The notes under the pieces are model-generated. The model worked only from the letters and a program-made list of their open reading frames with translations, did no database searches and was not told the DNA's origin. Source: Novosphingobium sp. HII-3 (GTDB lineage Bacteria; Pseudomonadota; Alphaproteobacteria; Sphingomonadales; Sphingomonadaceae). From it: a stretch of DNA of 64,000 bases. A program made the position numbers and the translations under genes. Below are positions 9,794 through 18,898 of this stretch, in pieces (position 1 is the first letter of the stretch; every line of letters begins with the position of its first letter). Where the stretch lies: the NCBI RefSeq assembly GCF_002916655.1, contig NZ_PPSM01000088.1, positions 55,351 to 119,350 of the forward strand, given 5' to 3'.

Positions 9794-10947
9794 GCGCAGG
9801 CCTCCTCGCGACCGCCCAGTGCCGTTGAAACAATGCGCCGGCGGAACATCTCGACGGCATGTTCCATTGAGAAGGCCTCCACCCTGTCCGAAGCCTCCCG
9901 GGAAACCTTCTCACGCACGCCCGGATCAAGGAACCGGTCCATGCATCTGGCCATCGCCGCGTCGTCGCTCATGGCCACGAGCACGCCGCCCCGGCCCCAC
10001 GCCACGTCGCCATAGTCAAGTTCGACACCCAGTATCTCGGCAGGTCCGGAGGGGCAGTCGGTGGCGATCACCGGCAGACCGGTCGCCATCGCTTCGACCA
10101 TTGCGTTCGGAAAACCCTCGGCGTTGGAGGTCAGCAGATACCCTCCGGCCCGGGCGAGTATGGCGTGCGGGTTGGCCACGAACCCCGCGAAGTGGACACG
10201 CGGACCTAGACCCAGTTCCTGAGCCAACGCCTCCAACTCCGCGCGAAGCGGACCTTCGCCAAGGACCAGCAGCCTGCCCGCGATGCCGGAGCGGGAGAGC
10301 GCGCGAATGGCCATCGCCGTGTTCTTGTTGGGAACGAGGCGGCCCATCGTGACGAAGTCATCGGAGGACACCGCGATCTCCGGTTCCTGCGCTGCAAGCT
10401 CGCGTATTCCTGCGACGTCCACCGGGTTGTAGATCACGCAGGTTCTTGCACGGCTGACGGCGAACTCTTCCTCCAGCCCATCAGCCACCCCTTGGGATAC
10501 GGCGATAACCTGCTGCGCCCGGGGATAGCAGTTGCGGATCAGGAAACGGCTGATGAATGCCAGCCGGCTCGTCGCCAGATGCGCGCTCGTGTGGACGCGC
10601 TCACTGACGATCGCCGGCCGGCCGACCGCCTGCATCGCAACGATCGTCGCGATGTTGGCCCGCGACAGGAACGAAAGGGCGATATCGGGTCTCAGGCGGC
10701 GTACCAGCTTGTACAGCCCCGCGATACTGCGGACGATGCCGCCCTTGGTATCGAGGCGCACCACGCTGACACCATCGGGGAGGGTGTAAGCCTCGTGGGG
10801 CTCCTCGTCGAGCAGGACCACCGTGATGGAAAGTTCTTGCGACTGGCTGTGCAACTGGCGGACGAGAGTGGAAAACACACGCTCCGCCCCCCCGCCGGCA
10901 AGCGAGTTTATGACCATAAGAGCCTGGAGAGGTGCCCGTCCTGCCAT
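9790..10947 (-). CDS. GT4 glycosyltransferase
   Basis: This 385-residue GT4 enzyme carries the acceptor-domain glycine loop NSLAGGGAERVF near residue 14-25. The donor-domain start is FVTMGRLVPNKNTAMAIRAL near 205, and the EX7E region is AEGFPNAMVEAMATGLPVIA near 275. It is first in a run of four same-strand genes leading to the polymerase and beta-helix genes. The upstream 225 bp holds hairpins that belong to the downstream end of the peptidase gene. Confidence 0.87.
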   Translation of the reverse strand: MAGRAPLQALMVINSLAGGGAERVFSTLVRQLHSQSQELSITVVLLDEEPHEAYTLPDGVSVVRLDTKGGIVRSIAGLYKLVRRLRPDIALSFLSRANIATIVAMQAVGRPAIVSERVHTSAHLATSRLAFISRFLIRNCYPRAQQVIAVSQGVADGLEEEFAVSRARTCVIYNPVDVAGIRELAAQEPEIAVSSDDFVTMGRLVPNKNTAMAIRALSRSGIAGRLLVLGEGPLRAELEALAQELGLGPRVHFAGFVANPHAILARAGGYLLTSNAEGFPNAMVEAMATGLPVIATDCPSGPAEILGVELDYGDVAWGRGGVLVAMSDDAAMARCMDRFLDPGVREKVSREASDRVEAFSMEHAVEMFRRRIVSTALGGREEACA

Positions 10948-11088
10948 CGCTTGCTGCCAACCTTCCTGAGTTCGTCTCAGGCTAGAGCGGTCAGTTCAGC
11001 TTCACGACTCCACCATAGGGATGGACCCGAGGGTCAAAAGGGGTGGCGGCCCTGCATTTTCGAGAAGGTTGGCCGGACGGGGCAGGGC

Positions 11089-11109
11089 CTGATTTCTTGG
11101 AGAAATCAG
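11089..11109. repeat. 9-bp inverted repeat
   Basis: CTGATTTCT and AGAAATCAG are perfect complements around a 3-base loop. It lies in the 225-bp gap between the peptidase and a glycosyltransferase gene, beside the larger hairpin at 11125-11160. It may be part of a tandem terminator. Confidence 0.4.
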
Positions 11110-11124
11110 TGATGCGCTTTGGCA

Positions 11125-11160
11125 GATGGGCCGGACGTGTGGCAAACGCTCCGGCCCATC
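11125..11160 (-). terminator. hairpin downstream of S9 peptidase gene
   Basis: GATGGGCCGGA and TCCGGCCCATC form a perfect 11-bp stem with a 14-base loop, 12 bp after the stop codon of the peptidase gene on the minus strand. There is no strong U tract, so it may be a weak or Rho-assisted terminator. Confidence 0.55.
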
Positions 11161-11172
11161 CCTTACCAAAGT

Positions 11173-13434
11173 TCATTTCGGCGGCGTGACGCCGTTCCGT
11201 TCGAGGAAGTTGAAGATCGAGGTCCACAGATGCACGCTTATGCGTGGGCCGCGAACCGCGTGCGTCTGACCTGGATAGAGCATCATCTCGAACGGGGTGG
11301 CCTCGGCCTGCATCTTAGCGACCAAAGTCGTGCTGTTGTCGAGGACGACGTTGTCGTCGGACATGCCGTGGATGAGCAGCAAGGGGTCCGTGACCTTGCC
11401 GGCGTTCTCGAGTGTGTTGGCCTTTCGATAGGCGCCCGGGACGCGGCGCGGGTCGCCCATGTAGCGTTCGGTGTAATGGGTGTCGTAAAGTTCCCACTTC
11501 GTCACCGGAGCACCGGAAATGCCTGCAGCATAAAGGCCGGGGTCCGCCTGCAGCATCTTGAGCGTCATGTATCCGCCGTAGGACCAACCGTAAGTCGCGA
11601 TCTTGTCGGGATCTACGAAGTCGAGCGTCTTGAGATAGTTGGCGCCGCTTTTCTGGTCCTCGACTTCAACCGATCCCATCGCTTCGCGGATCTGCGATTC
11701 GAACGCCACGCCGCGATTGGCGCTGCCGCGGTTGTCTATGGCGAAGTAGACGTAGCCTCTGTCGACGATTGCCTGCGGCAGGGCACCATCCCACGCCCGG
11801 CTGACCGTCTGGACGTGCGGCCCGCCGTAGTGCTCGAAGAACACCGGATAGCGCGTGCCCGGCTTAAGCGGCGGCGTCACCATCATCCAGTGCAGGTCGG
11901 AGCCATCGGCAGCCTTGATCGTGCCGAACGTCGTGGGGCGGTGGCTTGCGACATAGGGGGCGTAGGGGTGGTCTGCGTCCAGCCTGTTTTCTTCGACCCA
12001 GGCAAGGCGCTCGCCTTCCTTGTCCGCGATGTAGGTTTGCGAGGGCTGGGTCGGGGAGGAGCGGGTAATGAGCAGAGTGGCGCCGTCAAGGCTGGCGGAG
12101 GCAGCGTTTGACCAGCCCATCTCGGTCAATCTCTGCGGTGTTCCGGGCTTGGCCAGGTTGACCGCGTAGAGCTGAGGCGCCAGCACATCGTCTCGATTGC
12201 CGACGAACAGAACCCGTCCGTTCTTTTCATCGACGGAAACAAGCTTGGTGACGACCCACTTCCCGGACGTGATCTGTTTCCACTTGCCCTCGCGGAAGTG
12301 ATACAGATGGCCATAGCCATCCCGCTCGGACCACCAGAGCAGGCTTCCGTCGGACAGGAACCGGTAGTTGTCCGTTAGATTGGTCCAGCTGCCCTTCGAG
12401 GCGGTCTCCGTGAAAAGAACCCGGCTGCGGCCAGTCTGCGGATCGACCGCCAGCATGTCCAGCCGGGTCTGCTCGCGGTTCTGGCGCTGCACGTAGAGGG
12501 TCTTGCCGTCGCGCGCCCAGTCGACGCGGGCGACATAGATGTCGCGGTCCGCGCCGAGATCCACATCCACCCGATGGCTGCCGTCGGGCTTCATGACGTG
12601 AAGGGAAACCACTGCGTTGGGTGTGCCCGCCGCAGGGTAGCGCTGCTGGTATGTGCGGGTGCCTTCCGCGCCAATAGCGGTGCGGGTGACGACGCCCACG
12701 TCGGCCTCGTCGTAGCGCTCCACCGCGATCCAGGCGTCGTCAGGTGACCACCAGTACCCCGTCATGCGGCCCATTTCCTCCTGGGCCACGAACTCGGCCT
12801 CGCCCCAGTGCACGGTCGAGGACGTTTCCTCGGGCGTGATGGGCCTATGGCTCTCGCCCGTAAGCGGTCCGACCCAGAGGCGGCCGTCCCGGACGAACGA
12901 CACCGAAGTTCCTTTTGGGCTGAGAGCGGCATTGAGTTCGTCTTCGGCGGAGTTCGTCAGGCGGCGGACACTGCCGTCGACATCTGCCAGATACAGGTCG
13001 CCATCCAGCGGCACCATCACGGCCTTGCTGTTCTCGGTCCAGTCGTAGGCGATGATACCTTTCAGGCTGCCGACCCGCTGGCGCTCACGCTGCATCTTTT
13101 CCGCTTCGCTCAACTCGCGCCCTGAACCGAGCTTCAGCGAATCGACGAGCATGCGCCATTCGCGCGCGGTTCTGTCGAAAGCCCAGAGATCGTAGCGGTC
13201 CTTGTCGGTCTCCCGGTTGCGCAGCAGCGTGATGTAACGCCCGTCCGGTGAAACGCGCACGGCGCGCGGCATCGGCCCGTCCAGCGAAGGGCTGGCAAAG
13301 ACGCGCTCAAAGGTCAGATCCGTAGAGGACACGGCGGGAGCACTCCGTTCGGCGGTGGCAGCAAGGGCTGGGAAGCACATGGCGGCAGGAAGCGCTGCCA
13401 GGATGCAGGCGCTCAACAGACGGATTCGGTTCAT
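11173..13434 (-). CDS. S9 family peptidase (dipeptidyl peptidase IV type)
   Basis: This 753-residue exported serine peptidase removes dipeptides, typically X-Pro, from peptide N-termini in the periplasm. A signal peptide covers residues 1-25 (hydrophobic core LLSACILAALPAAMCFPALAA). The middle is the eight-bladed DPP-IV propeller. The C-terminal alpha/beta hydrolase carries the catalytic serine in GWSYGG (near 617), aspartate in GMSDDN (near 692) and histidine in QTHAVRG (near 726). The paired glutamates that hold the substrate amine are present in the propeller (AEFVAQEEMGR), which supports true DPP-IV activity. It is transcribed alone and divergently from the exonuclease gene. Confidence 0.92.
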   Translation of the reverse strand: MNRIRLLSACILAALPAAMCFPALAATAERSAPAVSSTDLTFERVFASPSLDGPMPRAVRVSPDGRYITLLRNRETDKDRYDLWAFDRTAREWRMLVDSLKLGSGRELSEAEKMQRERQRVGSLKGIIAYDWTENSKAVMVPLDGDLYLADVDGSVRRLTNSAEDELNAALSPKGTSVSFVRDGRLWVGPLTGESHRPITPEETSSTVHWGEAEFVAQEEMGRMTGYWWSPDDAWIAVERYDEADVGVVTRTAIGAEGTRTYQQRYPAAGTPNAVVSLHVMKPDGSHRVDVDLGADRDIYVARVDWARDGKTLYVQRQNREQTRLDMLAVDPQTGRSRVLFTETASKGSWTNLTDNYRFLSDGSLLWWSERDGYGHLYHFREGKWKQITSGKWVVTKLVSVDEKNGRVLFVGNRDDVLAPQLYAVNLAKPGTPQRLTEMGWSNAASASLDGATLLITRSSPTQPSQTYIADKEGERLAWVEENRLDADHPYAPYVASHRPTTFGTIKAADGSDLHWMMVTPPLKPGTRYPVFFEHYGGPHVQTVSRAWDGALPQAIVDRGYVYFAIDNRGSANRGVAFESQIREAMGSVEVEDQKSGANYLKTLDFVDPDKIATYGWSYGGYMTLKMLQADPGLYAAGISGAPVTKWELYDTHYTERYMGDPRRVPGAYRKANTLENAGKVTDPLLLIHGMSDDNVVLDNSTTLVAKMQAEATPFEMMLYPGQTHAVRGPRISVHLWTSIFNFLERNGVTPPK

Positions 13435-13505
13435 GTCCTTTCCCTAGAGCCGTGCTGAGGACAGGGAAAGTGGTGAGGCCCCTATCTGTCTGCTATGTCC
13501 ACGAA

Positions 13506-14402
13506 ATGACGATCTCCCCATGCTTCCCGAAGTCCGAGCCACACGACTCCCGGTCATCCTTGGACAACCTCGATTTCGTGGTCGTCGACGTGGAAACCGC
13601 CTGCGCCCGGGTCAGCAGCATCTGCCAGATCGGCATCGTGGGGTTCAAAGACGGGCAGGAGGTCTTCGCTTATGAGACGCTGGTGGATCCGCGCGACGAG
13701 TTCGCGCCGTTCAACGTCGGGATACATGGGATCAGGCCGGATCATGTAGCTGGGAAGCCCACCTTCGGCGATATCCATGGTGTGATAGACGGATACCTCG
13801 GTAACCGCGTTACAGTGGCTCACTCGTGGTTCGACAAGGGCGCGCTGGCCGCGGCCTGCCGTCTTGGAGACCACGCGCCGATCGCCGCGCGATGGCTGGA
13901 CAGCGTCAGGGTCGCCAAGCAGGCCTGGCCGCAGCTGGCCAACCACAAGCTGAACGTCCTCTCCCGCTTTCTGGGCATCGAGCACCGGCACCACGACGCA
14001 CTCAGCGACGCGCGCGCCGCAGGGTGGGTGATCATCAAGGCCATCGAGCATACAGGGATCGGCCTGCAGGGATGGTTGGCGAACTCCACGCCCCCGCGCG
14101 CCAAGCCACCGGCGCCGGCAGACGAAGGGCCGCTGAAGGGTGAGCGGGTGGTCATCCTTGGAGAAGAAGCCGATGGCAGACTGGCCGCCTTCATTGCGTC
14201 CAGGGGCGGGCGGGTCGTACGCTCGGCCGGTAGCACGACCACGATCCTGGTGATCGCGACGGCACAGCCATATGGCCGCTGGGTCGGAACAAGCCGGCTC
14301 TATCGGCGGGCGAAGGAACTGCAGGAAATGGGGCGTCCGCTGAGCATAATCAGCGAGGAAGAGCTGCGCAGGAAGGTCTGTGCGGAAGCGGTTCCCGCCT
14401 GA
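13506..14402 (+). CDS. DEDDh exonuclease with C-terminal BRCT domain
   Basis: The N-terminal domain (about residues 20-185) is a 3'-5' exonuclease of the DnaQ type. Motif I reads VVVDVETA, with the DxE metal ligands. A middle AHSWFDKGAL and the final HHDALSDARA carry the histidine and last aspartate. After a proline-rich linker, residues 210-295 form a BRCT domain (GERVVILGE, IASRGGRVVRSAGSTTTILV). This resembles a free epsilon-like exonuclease used in repair. An in-frame ATG exists at 13452, but that leaves only 17 bp to the divergent peptidase start, so I chose 13506. Confidence 0.82.
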   Translation: MTISPCFPKSEPHDSRSSLDNLDFVVVDVETACARVSSICQIGIVGFKDGQEVFAYETLVDPRDEFAPFNVGIHGIRPDHVAGKPTFGDIHGVIDGYLGNRVTVAHSWFDKGALAAACRLGDHAPIAARWLDSVRVAKQAWPQLANHKLNVLSRFLGIEHRHHDALSDARAAGWVIIKAIEHTGIGLQGWLANSTPPRAKPPAPADEGPLKGERVVILGEEADGRLAAFIASRGGRVVRSAGSTTTILVIATAQPYGRWVGTSRLYRRAKELQEMGRPLSIISEEELRRKVCAEAVPA

Positions 14403-14423
14403 CGTTGCACAAGTGCGGTTCGG

Positions 14424-14909
14424 TCAGCGGATCGTCGGCGGCGGTGTCAGGATGATGACCGGAGGCTTCTGAACGGGCGCTGTGACAAGCACGGCGGGAC
14501 CGCTCACCGCTGGCTCGGCAAACTCGGCCTGCTGCACATCGGCGGCCGCATCTTCCGCAGCCTCTGCAACCATCTCCACGGGACGGTTGCCGATCATGTG
14601 GGTGGCTGGGCGCAACGGGTCTTCCTCGTCACTGAAGGCCAGTTGCTCATCGAAAGAGGCATAGTCGGCCTCCTCAGCCTTCGCATTCGCGCCGAAAAGC
14701 CAGTAAGGCGCACCCGAAGCGACGTCGGCGTCGATCACGGGCTCGGGTGCGCCATCCGCTTCCGTCCCCGTGAGTGCGAGGGTGATGCCATAAGCATCAA
14801 GCGGACTCTCATCCAGGCCGGTCATCCGGGTGGGAACAAGGCTGGAGGCGACAAGTCCCAGGACAGCGGCGCAGGATGTCCCCAGCAGCATTTTCGGCCA
14901 TAGGTGCAT
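14424..14909 (-). CDS. hypothetical secreted or membrane-anchored acidic protein
   Basis: This 161-residue protein is not recognised. A hydrophobic stretch at residues 7-25 (MLLGTSCAAVLGLVASSLV) looks like a signal peptide or anchor. The remainder is acidic (AEEADYASFDEQLAFSDEEDP) and ends in a proline-rich tail (PVQKPPVIILTPPPTIR). A purine-rich ribosome-binding site (GGGAGAAAGG) precedes the ATG. The tail suggests an extended periplasmic segment. No function is proposed. Confidence 0.55.
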   Translation of the reverse strand: MHLWPKMLLGTSCAAVLGLVASSLVPTRMTGLDESPLDAYGITLALTGTEADGAPEPVIDADVASGAPYWLFGANAKAEEADYASFDEQLAFSDEEDPLRPATHMIGNRPVEMVAEAAEDAAADVQQAEFAEPAVSGPAVLVTAPVQKPPVIILTPPPTIR

Positions 14910-15045
14910 CGCCTTTCTCCCGTCTAGCTACGGAAGATCAACGCTTTGGTTCAAAACCCGTTCCGAAAAGGCAGGCTCTTGGGATAACGAATGGAGCCAG
15001 CTTGCGAGCGGCGCGCTTCGTCAGCCACGGCAGCCGGTGGCGACT

Positions 15046-15462
15046 TCAGGCCGGTTCAGTCTGGCCCGTCTGGAAGAAACGCTGGATCGTATCGCGGGCG
15101 AGTCTTGCCGGGCGGCGGGTGTCTGCATCGATACAGCACCAGCTTGATTTCACCTCCGCCAGCACTTCTTCGCCGCGGCGGATGACCGTTTCGTAGAATG
15201 CGCGGGCCCCCTGCACCTTTTCGAGGAGCACGGTAGCGATCACATCGTCGTCGATGAAGGCGGGGCGGCGATAGGTTATCTCATGCTTGAGCGCCACCCA
15301 GAGGTGCCGGGCGACAGCGTCAGACGGGGCAAGGGCGCGCCAGTGATCGAGGACGGCAGCCTGTACCCACTTGAGGTAGCTTGCGTTGTTGACATGCCCC
15401 ATGAAGTCGATGTCTTCAGCATCGATTCCAACAGGGTAGAAATGGGGGATGGCGGTGCTCAC
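15046..15462 (-). CDS. acyl-CoA thioesterase (4HBT hot-dog family)
   Basis: This is a 138-residue hot-dog thioesterase. The motif DIDFMGHVNNASYLKW near residue 18 is the 4-hydroxybenzoyl-CoA thioesterase/YbgC signature, with the catalytic aspartate and the conserved HVNN. It would hydrolyse acyl-CoA or acyl-ACP in the cytoplasm. The longer frame starts at 15552, but a GTG at 15462 has AAGGAG five bases upstream and gives the standard family length, so I chose it. Substrate specificity is unknown. Confidence 0.82.
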   Translation of the reverse strand: MSTAIPHFYPVGIDAEDIDFMGHVNNASYLKWVQAAVLDHWRALAPSDAVARHLWVALKHEITYRRPAFIDDDVIATVLLEKVQGARAFYETVIRRGEEVLAEVKSSWCCIDADTRRPARLARDTIQRFFQTGQTEPA

Positions 15463-15639
15463 AATGGCTCCTTGTACCATCCCGGCGGCTCGAAAGGTAG
15501 CGCAAAGAGTCCCCTCGGGCGCCGGATGGATAGGATTTTCTCTTGGCGACACAGGAGCGAGACGCCTGTGCCAACGAATTCCGCGCAGAAGGAAGCGGCC
15601 GCTTCCCCGTCACGGACCTGCCGGATCGAAACCGCAGGT

Positions 15640-16770
15640 TCAGCCGGCGAATCGGCTCTTTGGTATGTGAGTGATCCGGCAGGCCAGATCGGCTTCCCCG
15701 GAAGCGACCACATAGTGATCCCCCGCGTCCGCGATGCCGGTGGTGAAGACGACGTCCCGCAGGTACATCAGGTCCTCCAGCGGCCGGGTCAGCTCGGCGT
15801 CCGGTTCCAGCAGCGGCTCGTGCTCCGTCCGAAGAACACAACTGGGATCGTTCTTGTCGAGCAGGGACCAGTAGGTGCGGTAGACGCCCACCACCTCCTT
15901 AGGCTCCACGCCATGCCACAGCGTCAGCCATCCTTCGTCCGTGAGAATGGGCGGCGTGCCGCCCCCCATGCGGGCCGTTGCGACGGTCGCCGCGTGCGGA
16001 CGAATGCCGGGCTTGTGCCAAGGCTTCCAGAACAGGGCATCGGGAGAATGCGCCAGGTTGATGGAAGGACCCGCCCGCCACTCGCTCCCGGGTGGGTAGG
16101 CAAAGTACAGATCGCCCAGCGGCCGCGTCTGTGCCCAGTACTGTCCCTCCATCAGGCCTTCGAAGATCAGCATGTCCTTGTTTTGGTGATCCAGGACGAT
16201 CGCTTCGAATGTCCAGTCCAAGCCGTCTTCGGAGCTGTAGAGCGTGGTCGAGTGCCGCTCCGGGCTGACCGAACACGTGGTCATGAGATATCGGTCGCCG
16301 ACCCGGCTGATGCGAGCATCCTCGACTCCGTAGCACTGGAAGTCGTACGCAGGCGCAATCGCACGGTCGTAGTGGAATGCAACGATCTCCAGACCGTCAG
16401 GCGAAAGCTCCACTGGAAGCAGCCATGAAAGCGATGTCAGCGCCATGATGCGCCACCCTCCTCCGCGCAGCATGAACTTGCGCGGATCGGCGGTGTCAAC
16501 GTATTCCAACGGCCAGGCGTCGAGCACGTAGCGGCCCCTTGCGCTGTCGGATTCCCAGCGGATGGCATGCACGTGGCCGCTCCGCACCGGGTGACGGAGG
16601 GCTTCTGCGATGCGAACCATGGCAAGAAGGTTGCCGTTCGCCAGACGGGTCAGTCCCGGGTTGAAGGCGCCAAGAACATACGTTTCCGCGTCGAGCTGCC
16701 CCGCCAGCGGCGAGCGGGAAAGGTCGACGTCCTGCGGAGTGATGACGAGGCGATCGACCAGATATTTCAT
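15640..16770 (-). CDS. GH130 family glycoside phosphorylase/hydrolase
   Basis: This 376-residue protein has the five-bladed propeller pattern of GH130. The motifs are NPGLTRLANGNLL near residue 38, YGVEDARI near 147 (catalytic-region aspartate) and GGGTPPILTDEGWLTLWHGV near 270. Family members cleave beta-mannosides, usually by phosphorolysis releasing mannose 1-phosphate; some are true hydrolases. Which applies here depends on the phosphate-binding residues, which I did not resolve. The gene stands alone, with the small 93-residue gene upstream on the same strand. Confidence 0.8.
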   Translation of the reverse strand: MKYLVDRLVITPQDVDLSRSPLAGQLDAETYVLGAFNPGLTRLANGNLLAMVRIAEALRHPVRSGHVHAIRWESDSARGRYVLDAWPLEYVDTADPRKFMLRGGGWRIMALTSLSWLLPVELSPDGLEIVAFHYDRAIAPAYDFQCYGVEDARISRVGDRYLMTTCSVSPERHSTTLYSSEDGLDWTFEAIVLDHQNKDMLIFEGLMEGQYWAQTRPLGDLYFAYPPGSEWRAGPSINLAHSPDALFWKPWHKPGIRPHAATVATARMGGGTPPILTDEGWLTLWHGVEPKEVVGVYRTYWSLLDKNDPSCVLRTEHEPLLEPDAELTRPLEDLMYLRDVVFTTGIADAGDHYVVASGEADLACRITHIPKSRFAG

Positions 16771-16847
16771 CGGATCACATCCTCAGGAATTTGTGTGGCT
16801 GCTCCGATCATCGATCGCCCCTCATCTTGTATGCCCGGCAGCATGGA

Positions 16848-17129
16848 TCATTCCGAAGACGGTTCGCCGCTCGCGGCTTCTCGGCCGGCGTTCCGACGTA
16901 AGGCATCGCGATCGGGCACCTTGCCTCCGGCTGGAAGCTGGCTGTCGTCCGCGCCGGTGGCCCAGACTTCATCCCCGTCCGGAGCAAAGGGTTTCGCTTC
17001 CTTGCCGGCCACGGCTTCACGCAGTTCCTGCTCGTTCACCCGCTGGGCGTCGACGCCGTTCAGCACAGGAGCAGAGGCTGCGTCCGTCTTCGCGGCTTCG
17101 GCTCGGCTTGCGGTGGTCTTGTCATGCAT
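16848..17129 (-). CDS. small hydrophilic hypothetical protein
   Basis: This 93-residue protein is rich in A, E, D and K with no hydrophobic segment, so it is probably disordered (ASRAEAAKTDAASAP, GKEAKPFAPDGDEVW). A strong GGGAGGAG ribosome-binding site seven bases before the ATG supports translation. It lies upstream of the GH130 gene on the same strand, separated by about 77 bp. It resembles the small acidic stress proteins seen in sphingomonads only in composition. Function is unknown. Confidence 0.55.
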   Translation of the reverse strand: MHDKTTASRAEAAKTDAASAPVLNGVDAQRVNEQELREAVAGKEAKPFAPDGDEVWATGADDSQLPAGGKVPDRDALRRNAGREAASGEPSSE

Positions 17130-17271
17130 GGGGCATCTCCTCCCGCACAGAACCGCGTCAACGCACGCGATGTTCCCGGCTGTTTAAGAAGGGCGAGAGG
17201 AGTCCCCTTTCCGAACGGTCGAAGTCAGGCAAGGTATGGGATACCACCGGAGCGATGTTATTCGGCTCGCA

Positions 17272-17308
17272 TTGACGCAATCATGTCAAATTGACACGAT
17301 CATGTCAT
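17272..17308. promoter_or_regulatory. tandem MarR-type operator
   Basis: Two 18-bp imperfect palindromes, TTGACGCAATCATGTCAA (17272-17289) and TTGACACGATCATGTCAT (17291-17308), sit 19 bp apart centre to centre. The second overlaps the ATG of the marR gene. The arrangement fits autorepression by a MarR dimer pair. Confidence 0.7.
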
Positions 17309-17795
17309 GAGCAGACATCCGCTTGTTCCTCTTGTCGACGAGACACTTCGCCTGAGCAGCCGGTTGCGCAGCGTCTTTGCCGATGCACGCAAGGGCTGCG
17401 GGTTGAATGACAGTGAGCAGATGGTCCTCAACTCGGTGGTTGAGGCGGCTCGGGCCAACAACCGCGCACTCACCGTCGCCCAGATAGCCCGCTCCATGGG
17501 CTATGATCGCCAGCTTGTGCAACGCGCCGCCAATTCCCTGCGGCAGGCGGGGCTGATCGAAGCTGTGGCGAACCCCGACCACAAGCGTGCGGTGCTGCTG
17601 GGACCGACGGCCGAGGGTCTCGAGCTCAAGAGGCGGATAGACATCCGCGCCGATGCGATAGCGGCTGAGTTGATGCCATCTCTGGATGAAGGGCAAGTCA
17701 GCGACGCAACGGCGATACTGAACGGGCTGCGCAAACAGATCGAGGCGCATCTCAGGACTGCGGGCAACCCCCGAGGAGACGACCATGGAAGCTGA
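17307..17795 (+). CDS. MarR family transcriptional regulator
   Basis: This 162-residue winged-helix regulator has recognition region LTVAQIARSMGYDRQLVQRAANSLRQAGLIEAVANPDHKRAVLL at about residues 55-98, with the wing DHKRA typical of MarR. Its start codon lies inside a tandem palindrome and has no recognisable ribosome-binding site, so the message may be leaderless or the start slightly different. It overlaps the next gene by 11 bp and heads a five-gene operon of acyl-CoA metabolism. It probably represses that operon and responds to an acyl- or aryl-CoA or acid. Confidence 0.85.
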   Translation: MSRHPLVPLVDETLRLSSRLRSVFADARKGCGLNDSEQMVLNSVVEAARANNRALTVAQIARSMGYDRQLVQRAANSLRQAGLIEAVANPDHKRAVLLGPTAEGLELKRRIDIRADAIAAELMPSLDEGQVSDATAILNGLRKQIEAHLRTAGNPRGDDHGS

Positions 17796-18852
17796 CCTCG
17801 ATCAACTTGCGCCCATCGGTCCGCTGACCGACTGGTTGGACGCGAACGTCCCCGAACTCGGCCGTGGGCCGCTCAGGACGTCGCTTCTCTCCGGGGGCAC
17901 ATCCAACGTGGTGCTGACCCTCGACCGGGGGGAGAAGCCAATGGTGATGCGCCGTCCTCCGGCCGTTCCTCCGCCGGGGGCGGAGAAGGGCGTTCTGCGC
18001 GAAGCGCGCGTCCTCACGGCCCTGGGGGCAACGCAGGTTCCCCACCCCCACTGCTACGGTTCCTGCGCGGACACGGCCGTCGTCGGCGCGCCCTTCTACG
18101 TCATGGAGAGGGTGGCGGGATGGGCCCCAAATCTGCGGGACGAGAAGATCCACAATGAACCGCCGTTCAATGCGATGCCCTACGAATATGGCATTCCCTT
18201 CGCCATCGTCGACGGACTCATAGCTCTGGCGAATGTCGATCATGAAGCGATCGGGCTGGGGGATTTCGGCAAACCGGGCAAGTTCCTGGAGCGGCAGGTC
18301 AATCGCTGGGCTGGCCAACTCGCGTCCTACAAGGAGCGCTACGGGTATGAGGGCCGCATACTCGAAGGCTACGCCGAAACAGAGGAATGGCTCCGCCACG
18401 CCCGTCTCCCGGACGAAGTGCGCGGCATCATTCATGGCGACGTGGGAACGCCCAACATGATGTTCCATCACGGCCCACCAGCCCGGCTCGCGGCGATGAT
18501 CGATTGGGAGTTGTCGACCATCGGCGACCCGATGATCGATCTCGGCTGGTTCACGGGAGGTCTTCGCGACGAGGAGGACCCGTACAAGGAATTCCCGACC
18601 GCGTTGAACAACCCGGCGAACCTGCCCACCAAGCAGGAACTCGCCCGCTACTATTGTGCGGGGACCGGCAGGGATATCCGGGACTTCGAATGGTTCTCCA
18701 TCCTTGCCAAGTTCAAGTCCGGCTGCCTCCTTGAATACAAGGTTGCCCAGGCGGAAGCTGGCATTCTGCCGAAGGAGACGGGGCGCTTCTTCGCGCGGAT
18801 CGTGGAGAATTGCTTTCGTGAGACGGCGGCACAGATCGCGCGGCAGGCCTAG
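17785..18852 (+). CDS. phosphotransferase family protein (ACAD10/APH-like)
   Basis: This 355-residue kinase-fold protein is of the aminoglycoside phosphotransferase superfamily. The Brenner motif reads IIHGDVGTPNMMFH near residue 215 and the metal-binding motif IDWELSTIGDPMIDLGW near 240. The N-terminal glycine loop is LSGGTSNVVLTLDRG. This subgroup is usually next to or fused with acyl-CoA dehydrogenases, as in ACAD10/11, where the kinase phosphorylates 4-hydroxyacyl-CoAs so that the phosphate can be eliminated. The next gene here is an acyl-CoA dehydrogenase, which makes the same role plausible. Confidence 0.82.
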   Translation: MEADLDQLAPIGPLTDWLDANVPELGRGPLRTSLLSGGTSNVVLTLDRGEKPMVMRRPPAVPPPGAEKGVLREARVLTALGATQVPHPHCYGSCADTAVVGAPFYVMERVAGWAPNLRDEKIHNEPPFNAMPYEYGIPFAIVDGLIALANVDHEAIGLGDFGKPGKFLERQVNRWAGQLASYKERYGYEGRILEGYAETEEWLRHARLPDEVRGIIHGDVGTPNMMFHHGPPARLAAMIDWELSTIGDPMIDLGWFTGGLRDEEDPYKEFPTALNNPANLPTKQELARYYCAGTGRDIRDFEWFSILAKFKSGCLLEYKVAQAEAGILPKETGRFFARIVENCFRETAAQIARQA

Positions 18853-18898
18853 TCATAACAAGAGCGTAGCCGCCGCCTGCAGCGGCCGAGAGGATGTC

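Noticed and set aside
11119..12111. 330-codon plus-strand frame
   Set aside because: It is the antisense of the S9 peptidase gene, which has all three catalytic residues.
15283..16428. 381-codon plus-strand frame
   Set aside because: It is opposite the GH130 and thioesterase genes and has no family signal.
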